Shown in pieces: positions 1 to 5,714 of a stretch of 9,261 nt of DNA (the stretch's first letter is position 1; every line of letters starts with the position of its first letter). The notes under the pieces were generated by a model. That model saw only the letters and a list, made by a program, of their open reading frames with translations, did no database searches and had not been told where the DNA came from. Source of the stretch: Gammaproteobacteria bacterium (GTDB lineage Bacteria; Pseudomonadota; Gammaproteobacteria; Methylococcales; Methylomonadaceae); the NCBI GenBank assembly GCA_024511045.1, contig JANEMG010000070.1, positions 1 through 9,261 on the forward strand. The letters are read 5' to 3'. The position numbers and the translations under genes were made by a program.

Positions 1-67
1 CTTGTGCCAATGAAAATGCTCGTTTAAGATGTTTCTTAGTTCGTTGATTTGTAATTGATCGCTTTTC

Positions 68-670
68 ATGTTCGCAAAACAAAAAATGGTATTTAATTAC
101 ATTTCAACGAACTACGTCAATTTTCTGTGCTTTTTGTCATGTACAGAGCAAGGGGATATTACCAGGCTTGAGGTCGACGCAGTGGTCAATGCCGCAAACA
201 ACTCCCTGCTGGGCGGCGGCGTGGACGGGGCGATACATCGGGCGGCAGGGCCTGAACTGCTGGAGGAATGCAGAACCCTGGGCGGCTGCGCCACCGGGCA
301 GGCAAAAATGACCGCCGCCTACCAGCTGCCGGCCAAAGTCGTCATCCATACCGTCGGGCCAGTATGGCGCGGGGGCGACAACGACGAGCTGGCCCTGCTG
401 GCGTCCTGCTACCGGGAATGCATGCGCCTGGCGCAGCAGAAGAAGCTGCGCAGCATTGCTTTCCCGGCGATCTCCTGCGGCGTCTACGGTTATCCGGCGG
501 AACAGGCCGCGGAAATCGCCCTGACCACCGTTGCCCATTGTCTGCAACAGGACGGACAGACGCTGGAAAAGGTCTATTTCGTCTGCTTTGGCGATGCGAT
601 AAGCAAGGCGTACAATGAACAATTTGCCAGGATGACTTGGAACAATGCGCAAAACAATCTGCAGCGATGA
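68..670 (+). CDS. Macro-domain ADP-ribose / O-acetyl-ADP-ribose hydrolase (YmdB-like), start uncertain
   Basis: Macro-domain proteins of the MacroD/YmdB type bind ADP-ribose in the cytoplasm and hydrolyse O-acetyl-ADP-ribose or mono-ADP-ribosyl esters. Seen here: QGDIT (residues 28-32 from this start), VVNAANNSLL, a glycine loop followed by VDGAIHRAAGP, VVIHTVGPVW, and FPAISCGVYGYP near the second phosphate loop. The Asp of VDGAIH, the catalytic Asp in E. coli YmdB, is present (residue 53). Family homology begins only at QGDI (about 149). The 27 preceding residues are AT-rich, unlike YmdB, and no start there (ATG 68, ATG 86, TTG 134) has a Shine-Dalgarno sequence. YmdB has about eight residues before GDI, including a hydrophobic first strand that is not recognisable here. 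The loop has three glycines where I recall four in YmdB. The last 26 bases overlap msrB, so the two may be co-translated. The family is confident; the N-terminus and activity are not, and the 5' end may be rearranged. Confidence 0.82.
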   Translation: MFAKQKMVFNYISTNYVNFLCFLSCTEQGDITRLEVDAVVNAANNSLLGGGVDGAIHRAAGPELLEECRTLGGCATGQAKMTAAYQLPAKVVIHTVGPVWRGGDNDELALLASCYRECMRLAQQKKLRSIAFPAISCGVYGYPAEQAAEIALTTVAHCLQQDGQTLEKVYFVCFGDAISKAYNEQFARMTWNNAQNNLQR

Positions 671-1043
671 GGAATGGCGCCGGAAACTGACCCCGGAGCA
701 ATTTGCCGTTTGCCGTGAAAAAGGCACCGAGCCTCCCTTCACCGGCAAATACAGCAACTGTAAAAGCCGCGGAATCTATCATTGTGCGTGCTGCGGGAAT
801 GCCCTGTTCTGGTCCGGGCATAAATACGATTCGGGCTCCGGCTGGCCCAGTTTCTGGGATGTCTACAACGCTGACAGCATCGAGAAAAAGGTTGACACCA
901 GCCACGGCATGCGCCGCACCGAAGTGCTCTGCAGCAAATGCGGCGCCCATCTGGGACATGTCTTCGAGGACGGGCCGGATCCCACCGGCCTGCGTTATTG
1001 CATCAATTCCGTGGCCCTGGACAAGCGTGTCGCTACCTCGTGA
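645..1043 (+). CDS. msrB: Peptide-methionine (R)-S-oxide reductase
   Basis: MsrB reduces the R epimer of methionine sulfoxide in oxidised proteins, usually recycled by thioredoxin. The 132-residue product is a single-domain MsrB. It has SDEEWRRKLTPEQ at the N-terminus, zinc ligands in two CxxC pairs (Cys47/Cys50 and Cys96/Cys99), GWPSF at 66-70, HLGHVF at 102-107, and the catalytic cysteine in RYCINS (Cys119). The usual SGCGWPSF carries a resolving cysteine; here that position is Ser65, so this is a variant lacking the common resolving Cys. Cys39, in NCKSRGIY, could substitute. The ATG at 645 fits the family N-terminus and has AGGA about 12 bases upstream. It lies inside the end of the macro-domain gene, suggesting a two-gene unit. 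No signal peptide is seen, so it is cytoplasmic. The last residues after INSVALD (KRVATS) do not look like the family and run into the repeat-like DNA downstream. Confidence 0.95.
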   Translation: MRKTICSDEEWRRKLTPEQFAVCREKGTEPPFTGKYSNCKSRGIYHCACCGNALFWSGHKYDSGSGWPSFWDVYNADSIEKKVDTSHGMRRTEVLCSKCGAHLGHVFEDGPDPTGLRYCINSVALDKRVATS

Positions 1044-1045
1044 TA

Positions 1046-1074
1046 GATTTTGGGACATCCAAGTCTCCAAAATC
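1046..1074. repeat. Stem-loop directly after msrB
   Basis: GATTTTGG (1046-1053) is the exact reverse complement of CCAAAATC (1067-1074). Inside it GAC (1054-1056) can pair with GTC (1063-1065), with one bulged base, giving an 11-bp stem and a 6-base loop. It begins three bases after the msrB stop. It lacks a GC-rich stem followed by a T run, so it is not a classical intrinsic terminator. It could protect the 3' end of the message or be the edge of a dispersed repeat. Confidence 0.5.
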
Positions 1075-1252
1075 GACTCGCCAACGCGACAACCATTATT
1101 GCCCCGGCCGTCCTGCGTCCGTGCCGCTTCGCCAACATCCTCGCACGCTCGATGCTGACTTCGCAGCACTACCTCAAATGACTGGACGCGACTTTTCGTA
1201 TGCCTACTTTGTTTTCCCTCTGCGCTATCGCACGCCGGATAAAACAGTGCGG

Positions 1253-1303
1253 CCCTGGTCGCTACCGGGGACTAACCGCCTTCGCTTCGCTCTCCATGGC
1301 GGT
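1253..1303. repeat. Two consecutive inverted repeats
   Basis: The first hairpin is CCCTGGT (1253-1259), a four-base loop, and ACCGGGG (1264-1270): seven pairs including one G-T. The second is ACCGCC (1275-1280) and GGCGGT (1298-1303), six perfect pairs around a 17-base loop. They sit four bases apart and end about 50 bases before the membrane-protein gene. They could be a structured leader, a REP-like element, or part of a dispersed repeat. Confidence 0.45.
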
Positions 1304-1356
1304 CAGCGATCGAAAAGGCTTGAAGATTCACCTTTCCGGGTTCCAGGAGGATGCCG

Positions 1357-1968
1357 ATGTCTGACCAGTCTGAGCAAGTGCTGCTCGCAAGCTATGTCAA
1401 ACAACGCTATTTGATCATATTGCGCGGCACCATCCTTTTTTCGCTGAGTTCTCTCTTGCTGCTGTTTGTGGTGATGAGTCCCGGTGTGCAGATAATGACC
1501 AACGAGTACTCCTGGCTGCCTTTCGTTGCGCTGCTAGTGCTGTTGCTGGGGGGGCTCGAGTTTGTCGACGCTTATGTGGTGCGCTGGACGGGGCAGTTTT
1601 TTCTCAATATACAGATAGCCATCATGGACACGGTGATCGGCGTGTTCATGCTGGCGGAAATGTATGACGATCCCGACAGGCTGACTTTGCTGCTGTCTTC
1701 CTATCTGATCATCAAGGCCTTGTTCCGAATTGCCGTGGCACTCAAGCTCAATCCTCCACACAAGTTCTGGAGTATTCTGGGCAGTTTTGTATCACTCTCG
1801 CTGGGCGGCATGATCTGGGCGCAGTGGCCTTTCAAGTCGGTGTTCTTCATCATCATCGCCCTGTGCATCGATCTGATTCTGCGTGGCTGGTCGACCATGT
1901 TGTTCGGCTTCTGGCTGAACAGATCCCTGAAGCAGGGCAAGCTGCGGCCTCCGGCGGTTCAGGATTAG
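1357..1968 (+). CDS. HdeD/DUF308-like integral membrane protein
   Basis: The product is a 203-residue hydrophobic protein with about six predicted membrane helices and no signal peptidase site. After a short polar N-terminus (SDQSEQVLLASYVKQRY) comes a helix starting RGTILFSLSSLLLLF. Further helices lie around PFVALLVLLLGGLEF, IQIAIMDTVIGVFML, LLLSSYLIIKALFRIAVAL, FWSILGSFVSLSLGGMIW and VFFIIIALCIDLILRGW, then a basic tail. The repeating pattern of a helix starting near RG, a mid-helix Gly and a following Gly-rich helix resembles the HdeD/DUF308 family, whose E. coli founder is linked to acid resistance. The match is by pattern only and no function is claimed. ATG 1357 is preferred over ATG 1351 because AGGAGG (1345-1350) abuts 1351 but is 6 bases from 1357. 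The stop overlaps the stop of the convergent phosphatase gene. Confidence 0.75.
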   Translation: MSDQSEQVLLASYVKQRYLIILRGTILFSLSSLLLLFVVMSPGVQIMTNEYSWLPFVALLVLLLGGLEFVDAYVVRWTGQFFLNIQIAIMDTVIGVFMLAEMYDDPDRLTLLLSSYLIIKALFRIAVALKLNPPHKFWSILGSFVSLSLGGMIWAQWPFKSVFFIIIALCIDLILRGWSTMLFGFWLNRSLKQGKLRPPAVQD

Positions 1969-2675
1969 CGCTGTCCTGTCTTGTCCTTTTCGTTCTCCCA
2001 GTCCTCGATGGCAAAGCCCTGCTGCCGTGCTATTTTTTGCAGTTTCGGTGTCGGGTTGACGGCTACGGCCTGATCGACCCATTGCAGGAAAAAGGCATCG
2101 GTATGGTGGTCGCTGTAGCCGATCAAATGCAGCTGGCCCCGTTGTTCGCCAAAATATTCTCTCAGGCGGGCAAGCTTGTTCGCGCCATAGCAGTTCTTCC
2201 CCTGGATTTTTCCGGTCAGCCTGTGTTCGGCGTCCCAGTCGGAACGGGGGCAGATGATCGCATCGAAGCCCAGTTGGCGCCCCAGTTCTTCCGAGTAGAA
2301 ATCGAAGCTGGCGGTGGCCAGGACCAGGCGGTGCCGGGCATCGCGATGGCACGCGATCGCCCGCAGGGCGGTGGGACGTATGTCGTTGGCCAGCACCTGC
2401 TCGAGAAACCGGCTGCTGCACTGCTCGATTACCTCCCGGGGCAGGCCGCCGGCAATTGCCCGCAGGAAGACCTGTTTCAGCCAGCTGTTGTCGCGCAGGC
2501 GAACCTTGTGCAGCAGCACCGCGACGGGCAAAAAAGCGCAGCGCAGCAGCCGGCGGGGGTGAAGACGCAGCATGTAGATGAGGAATGCCAGATAGGTATC
2601 GTTGCGCGTGATGGTCTTGTCCAGGTCGAAGATGACCGCAACCTGTCCCTGATGTTCGCTATCGGCGACTCTCAT
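1965..2675 (-). CDS. HAD-superfamily subfamily IB phosphatase
   Basis: The 236-residue product has all four HAD motifs: the nucleophile and acid/base Asp17 and Asp19 in FDLDKT, Ser123 in ATASFDFY, a lysine near 160-167, and Asp189/Asp193 in GYSDHHTD. The helical cap between motifs I and II and the SDHHTD form are typical of HAD-IB enzymes (phosphoserine-phosphatase-like). Such enzymes remove phosphate from small metabolites in the cytoplasm; the substrate cannot be read from motifs. ATG 2675 is chosen because it overlaps the upstream GtrA stop by four bases (ATGA), which implies translational coupling. An ATG at 2732 would extend it by 19 non-family residues inside GtrA. In this operon a plausible substrate is the 5'-phosphate of a polyprenyl-phosphoryl-phosphoribose made by the UbiA protein, the job done in mycobacteria by an unrelated PAP2-type phosphatase. 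That assignment is inference; it could instead be a general housekeeping phosphatase. Confidence 0.88.
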   Translation of the reverse strand: MRVADSEHQGQVAVIFDLDKTITRNDTYLAFLIYMLRLHPRRLLRCAFLPVAVLLHKVRLRDNSWLKQVFLRAIAGGLPREVIEQCSSRFLEQVLANDIRPTALRAIACHRDARHRLVLATASFDFYSEELGRQLGFDAIICPRSDWDAEHRLTGKIQGKNCYGANKLARLREYFGEQRGQLHLIGYSDHHTDAFFLQWVDQAVAVNPTPKLQKIARQQGFAIEDWENEKDKTGQR

Positions 2676-3073
2676 GTCGCTTCGGTGGCGGGGTTCTTGA
2701 AGGTGAAGGCCCGGTTGATCGTGAAGCTGCACAGAAAGACGACGGCGATGGCAATGGTCTGCGCAATCGGGTAGGGCAGTCCGATGCGTTCATGGAAATA
2801 CCAGAACAGGCTGGTATTGACCACCAGCATGACCAGGTTGACGATCATGAAGCGGGTAAAGACCCGGAGATGCGAGCCGCTGGCCCTGAAGGCCCAGAAG
2901 TACTGACAGACATAGTTGAAGACCATGGCGATGCTGAAGCTGGCCGCACTGGCAAGCGTCGGGTCGATGAAGAAGATCTCGATGAATAGCGCCAGCAGGG
3001 CGAAATTCAGTACCGTGGCAAGGCCCCCGGAAACGAAAGCGCGGAAAAAGGTTTTCAGTAGGCCATGGCGCAT
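2672..3073 (-). CDS. GtrA-family membrane protein, putative lipid-linked sugar translocase
   Basis: The 133-residue protein has four predicted membrane helices: FVSGGLATVLNFALLALFI, a second around ASAASFSIAMVFNYV, a third in FMIVNLVMLVVNTSLFWYF, and a fourth in IAQTIAIAVVFLCSFTI. The pattern FNYVCQYFWAF after helix 2 and SFTINRAFTFK at the C-terminus mark the GtrA family. Members are thought to move polyprenyl-phosphate-linked sugars across the inner membrane, as in O-antigen glucosylation; the mycobacterial member Rv3789 is associated with arabinan synthesis. ATG 3073 lies 8 bases after the UbiA stop and gives the usual short N-terminus. An ATG at 3121 would overlap UbiA by 40 bases and add 16 residues. 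The gene sits between a UbiA enzyme and a HAD phosphatase in one tightly packed operon, which suggests it handles the lipid-linked product of those enzymes. Confidence 0.88.
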   Translation of the reverse strand: MRHGLLKTFFRAFVSGGLATVLNFALLALFIEIFFIDPTLASAASFSIAMVFNYVCQYFWAFRASGSHLRVFTRFMIVNLVMLVVNTSLFWYFHERIGLPYPIAQTIAIAVVFLCSFTINRAFTFKNPATEAT

Positions 3074-3081
3074 CTTGCTGA

Positions 3082-4026
3082 TCAATTGTATTGCACCGGT
3101 TCGACCAGATTGCTCAGCCACGGGATATCGATGAAAAACAGCGCCGTGACGACGATTCCCAGAAATACCACGTACCCCAGGAAAACGGGTTCACGGTAGA
3201 GTTTTTCCGGGGTCTGGGAATGGGAATGCGGTTTCATGGCGATTTCCGTATACCAGACGAACAGCAGGGCGAACAAGGGAAAGCTGAGCAAAAATTCGAT
3301 GCGGTATTTGATCAAAAAAATGCCCAGGAAGAAAGCCGAGGAAATGGCGTAGAAAAACGAGGAAAGCAGCAGGCTCTGTTCGGTATAGTGCTGGAAGGAG
3401 CGGCAGTACTGCCCGGCTTTTTCCGGGTCGTCGATGAAGCGGTATTCGGCGAACCTTTTCATCGCCATCAGAAACGCCCCACCCATCCAGTAGGCAAGCA
3501 GCACGCTGGAAGGGGGCAGTATGCCGCCGATCAGGGCCGACCAGCCCAGCAGAAAACGCAGCGGGTTGTTGACCGACTCGCTGAGTACGTCCAGGTAGAC
3601 CCGGTCCTTGGTGCGCATCGGTTCGACATTGTAGATGATGCCCATGATCAGCAGGATGATGGAAAAAACCAGGAATTCCCGGCTCAGCATCGAGGCCAGA
3701 CCCAGTCCGGCCGCAACCAGCAGCGCATATTCCAGATACACGTATTTCGCCTGGATGTTTCCCACCGCCGATGGACGCTCCTTCTTCAGCGGATGATGCC
3801 TGTCGAATTCAGCGTCCAGCCACTCGTTGATCACATAGTTTGCAGACGCCACCAGGCAGGTGCTGAAGATGGCTATAAGAATCGGCTGTACGGCTTCGCC
3901 CATGCTGATGTCCGACAAGGCCAGCGCCAATGCCATGCCTGGCAGCATGAAGACATTTTTGAACCAGTGGTCGATTCGGGCAATATTGATGTAGTCTTTG
4001 AGTGTGCTGAACATTGAGTCTGTCAT
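3082..4026 (-). CDS. UbiA-superfamily prenyltransferase, polyprenyl-phosphate phosphoribosyltransferase-like
   Basis: The 314-residue multi-pass membrane protein has the UbiA signature NxxxDxxxD at Asn67, Asp71, Asp75 (NEWLDAEFDRHHP), followed by KKERPSAVG. The second conserved region is YNVEPMRTKDRVYLDVL (132-148) with Asp141 and Asp146. The N-terminal RIDHWFKNVFMLPG and the DRxHPxKxxRP form match the branch containing decaprenyl-phosphate phosphoribosyltransferase (mycobacterial Rv3806c), which joins polyprenyl phosphate to PRPP, rather than the 4-hydroxybenzoate or haem O branches. About nine helices are expected, with the active site facing the cytoplasm. ATG 4026 is chosen; ATG 4014 is possible. 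The frame is open to a TTG at 4086, but a TATAAT box lies just upstream of that codon, so a start there would be leaderless. No clear Shine-Dalgarno is seen. First gene of a reverse operon with GtrA and HAD. The substrate is inferred from motifs and neighbours and may be another prenyl acceptor. Confidence 0.82.
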   Translation of the reverse strand: MTDSMFSTLKDYINIARIDHWFKNVFMLPGMALALALSDISMGEAVQPILIAIFSTCLVASANYVINEWLDAEFDRHHPLKKERPSAVGNIQAKYVYLEYALLVAAGLGLASMLSREFLVFSIILLIMGIIYNVEPMRTKDRVYLDVLSESVNNPLRFLLGWSALIGGILPPSSVLLAYWMGGAFLMAMKRFAEYRFIDDPEKAGQYCRSFQHYTEQSLLLSSFFYAISSAFFLGIFLIKYRIEFLLSFPLFALLFVWYTEIAMKPHSHSQTPEKLYREPVFLGYVVFLGIVVTALFFIDIPWLSNLVEPVQYN

Positions 4027-4094
4027 GGCTGGAATTGCTTGGTGAAAGATTTCCGGATTCTCGCTTGTCTGGTTGTCGCTGGTCAAATGCTGGA

Positions 4095-4100
4095 ATTATA
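4095..4100 (-). promoter_or_regulatory. Candidate -10 box for the UbiA-GtrA-HAD operon
   Basis: A perfect TATAAT is read on the reverse strand here, about 70 bases upstream of the preferred UbiA start. That predicts a leader of roughly 60 bases. No good TTGACA-like -35 is seen at 16-18 bases, so an activator may be needed. The box overlaps one of two copies of GCTGGAATT (4028-4036 and 4089-4097, each followed within 1-3 bases by CTTGG), which could be a regulator site. Confidence 0.45.
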
Positions 4101-4220
4101 CTTGGAACGGGGTGGAAAATACAGGTTGGACGCAGGCGGTGGGGCGAGGGTAATGGCCGCGCAGACGATTTTCTCTGGTAGAATCAGTGTTTTTTGTCAT
4201 TGTCGGGCGGCGCACATTGT

Positions 4221-4244
4221 CCAGTGTATACCAGTTTATAACTG
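4221..4244. promoter_or_regulatory. Tandem 10-mer plus palindrome upstream of the glycosyltransferase gene
   Basis: CCAGTGTATA (4221-4230) is followed at once by CCAGTTTATA (4231-4240), a direct repeat with one mismatch and a period of about one helical turn. The second copy runs into the palindrome CAGTT-TAT-AACTG (4232-4244). It lies some 45-65 bases before the start of the divergent glycosyltransferase gene, where an operator or -10 region would be expected. TATAAC within it could act as a -10, but no well-spaced -35 was found. Confidence 0.4.
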
Positions 4245-4286
4245 ACTGGGAGCGGATCCCGGGACATATTTCTGGAGGTGGAAAGC

Positions 4287-5648
4287 ATGCATTTTGGGTT
4301 GCTGGTGGGAATTCTGGTCCTGCTGAGATTAGGCTTGTTTTTATTTTTTGTCGTCAGCAAAGGGGAATATTACAGTCCCGATACCGGGCTATATGTGGAG
4401 CTGGCCGATAATTTAATGAAGAACCAAGTGTTTTCCCTGTCTCCGAACGCACCATTCGCGCCGGAAATTTTCCGGACCCCGGGATATCCGGCCTTTCTGG
4501 CATTTCTGAAATTGCTGGGGATGGAAAGCCCCTATTGGGCGGTGTTTTTCCAGGAAATCATCTATGCGGGATGCGTCTGGCTGTTCTACCGGCTGGGGAC
4601 CACTGTCTTTGGCAGTCGAATCGCCAAAATCGGGACGGTTTTTCTGCTCCTGGAGCCGGGCGGTTTCACCTATCCGAAACAGCTGCTTTCGGAAACGCTG
4701 TTTTTGCCCTTCGTGATCGGGAGTGTGCTGGTCGTCGGCCTGTATTTGCGCAATGCCCACTGGCGTTATATGGTGATCGCAGGCGCTTTGATGGGGGTTG
4801 GTGCGCTGGTCCGGCCGGCCATTCTCTATCTGCCGCTGGTGATCGGCGTCACCCTGATCGTGTTCGATTACAGGAATGGCAGAAGATGGCTGCATGCCGG
4901 CGTTCTGGTGTTGTGTTTCCTGGTGGTTATCGCGCCCTGGCTGGCCAGGAATCATCATCACTTCGGTAAGCTGATGATGACCGGGCAGCAGAGCAACATG
5001 TTCATGAATTACCATGTGCCGCTGGTCTGGGAATCGGCGAAGGGCATCCACTTCAACGAAGGCTGGAAAATTGTCCATGACCGGGTCGACAGGGCGGTGC
5101 GGGAACGGGAGAAAAGCATCGGCAGGCCGCTGAGTCTGGGGGAACGATTCGAATTGCAGCAGAAAATGGCCTTTCAGGAATTGGCCCGGTATCCGGGGGA
5201 ATACGCCAAGCAATGGCTGTTCGGCATCCTCAAGACCATGAATGGCGTCAATCTGACCGAGTTGTTTCATGCCTTCAGGCTGCACGTCGACAGGCTGCAT
5301 TTCTTTCAGGTGCAGGCCACCGACTTCGTGGAAAAAGTCACGATTTTTCTGAAAAATCAGACCGTCTCGGTATTGGTCATGGTCGTTCTGCGGGTCATCG
5401 TCTCCGGGTTTGCCCTGCTGGGCGTGCTGCAGATCATGACGCGCAGAGACTGCCTGCTGTGGATCATGATGCTGGTGAATTTTTATTTTATCTGCGTGCC
5501 CGGCCCCATAGGCTATTCCAGGTTTCGCTTCCCGGTGGAGGTTTTCTGGTTTATCCAGGCCTATCTGGGGTGGTTATGGATCTCCGGATTCGTTGCTCAA
5601 AAACGGCAGCACGATGGACAGATCGCTGCTGTCGGCAGCGGCCCATAA
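4287..5648 (+). CDS. GT-C fold membrane glycosyltransferase (ArnT / GT39-like)
   Basis: The 453-residue product has a long N-terminal helix followed by YYSPDTGLYVELADNL, in which Asp32 occupies the first-loop position of the catalytic Asp in GT-C enzymes. RTPGYPAFLAF follows, then a chain of hydrophobic helices with SETLFLPF, GALVRPAILYLPL and IAPWLARN. A soluble stretch (about 230-350) precedes further C-terminal helices. This is the layout of bacterial ArnT/PMT-type family 39 transferases, which take sugar from a polyprenyl-phosphate donor and attach it to a periplasmic acceptor (lipid A, protein or glycan). Donor and acceptor are not visible from sequence. ATG 4287 is chosen over GTG 4278 because GGAGG at 4274-4278 is 8 bases from the ATG and overlaps the GTG. 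It is divergent from the UbiA-GtrA-HAD operon across 260 bases; together they contain synthesis, transport and transfer functions for a lipid-linked sugar. Confidence 0.87.
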   Translation: MHFGLLVGILVLLRLGLFLFFVVSKGEYYSPDTGLYVELADNLMKNQVFSLSPNAPFAPEIFRTPGYPAFLAFLKLLGMESPYWAVFFQEIIYAGCVWLFYRLGTTVFGSRIAKIGTVFLLLEPGGFTYPKQLLSETLFLPFVIGSVLVVGLYLRNAHWRYMVIAGALMGVGALVRPAILYLPLVIGVTLIVFDYRNGRRWLHAGVLVLCFLVVIAPWLARNHHHFGKLMMTGQQSNMFMNYHVPLVWESAKGIHFNEGWKIVHDRVDRAVREREKSIGRPLSLGERFELQQKMAFQELARYPGEYAKQWLFGILKTMNGVNLTELFHAFRLHVDRLHFFQVQATDFVEKVTIFLKNQTVSVLVMVVLRVIVSGFALLGVLQIMTRRDCLLWIMMLVNFYFICVPGPIGYSRFRFPVEVFWFIQAYLGWLWISGFVAQKRQHDGQIAAVGSGP

Positions 5649-5665
5649 TTTCTCCATGGGAGAAA
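5649..5665. promoter_or_regulatory. Perfect 7-bp inverted repeat over the guaB -35 position, candidate operator
   Basis: TTTCTCC (5649-5655) and GGAGAAA (5659-5665) are exact reverse complements around a 3-base centre. The element begins right after the glycosyltransferase stop and covers the position (5651-5656) where the -35 should lie for the TATAAT at 5674. That placement fits a repressor or purine-responsive regulator. It does not resemble the E. coli PurR box. As RNA it could form a hairpin at the 3' end of the preceding gene, but only GC-poor and followed by A residues, so it is not a terminator. Confidence 0.5.
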
Positions 5666-5673
5666 AAGCAGAG

Positions 5674-5679
5674 TATAAT
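5674..5679 (+). promoter_or_regulatory. guaB promoter -10 box
   Basis: A perfect TATAAT lies 35 bases before the guaB ATG, predicting a transcription start near 5686 and a leader of about 30 bases. The -35 at 17-bp spacing is TCTCCA, a weak match lying inside the inverted repeat at 5649-5665. A weak -35 with a strong -10 is common for regulated promoters. Confidence 0.65.
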
Positions 5680-5714
5680 GATCGGTTAATTTTACAGACA
5701 TTTTAGGTGTGGTC

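Larger units (their letters stand above)
1044..1356. other. Gap of about 310 bases without a gene, hairpin-rich
   Basis: No open frame here has family-like protein content, and the frames that cross it look like shadows. It holds a stem-loop at 1046-1074, two adjacent inverted repeats between 1253 and 1303, and the strong ribosome binding site AGGAGG at 1345-1350 for the next gene. No convincing -35/-10 pair was found. The density of inverted repeats suggests a dispersed repeat or a decayed mobile element. That is an inference from a single copy. Confidence 0.5.

Noticed and set aside
139..670. Reading the macro gene from ATG 139 with a frameshift
   Set aside because: No slippery sequence or pause structure is evident, and ATG 139 is out of frame with the domain; kept only as an explanation for a damaged 5' end.
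342..1169. Reverse open frame of 275 codons opposite the macro domain and msrB
   Set aside because: Antisense to two genes with clear motifs. Only its part over 1044-1169 is otherwise unexplained, and that is better treated as possible repeat DNA.
1824..2774. Forward open frame of 316 codons across the membrane-protein end and the HAD gene
   Set aside because: It runs antisense to the HAD motifs and GtrA, and its protein is low in recognisable structure; a shadow frame.
4413..5300. Reverse open frame of 295 codons inside the glycosyltransferase gene
   Set aside because: Antisense to a clear GT-C protein; rich in Gln, His and Pro as typical of shadow frames.
5649..5714. PurR operator upstream of guaB
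   Set aside because: The palindrome present does not match the known PurR box with its central CGTTTG-type core.
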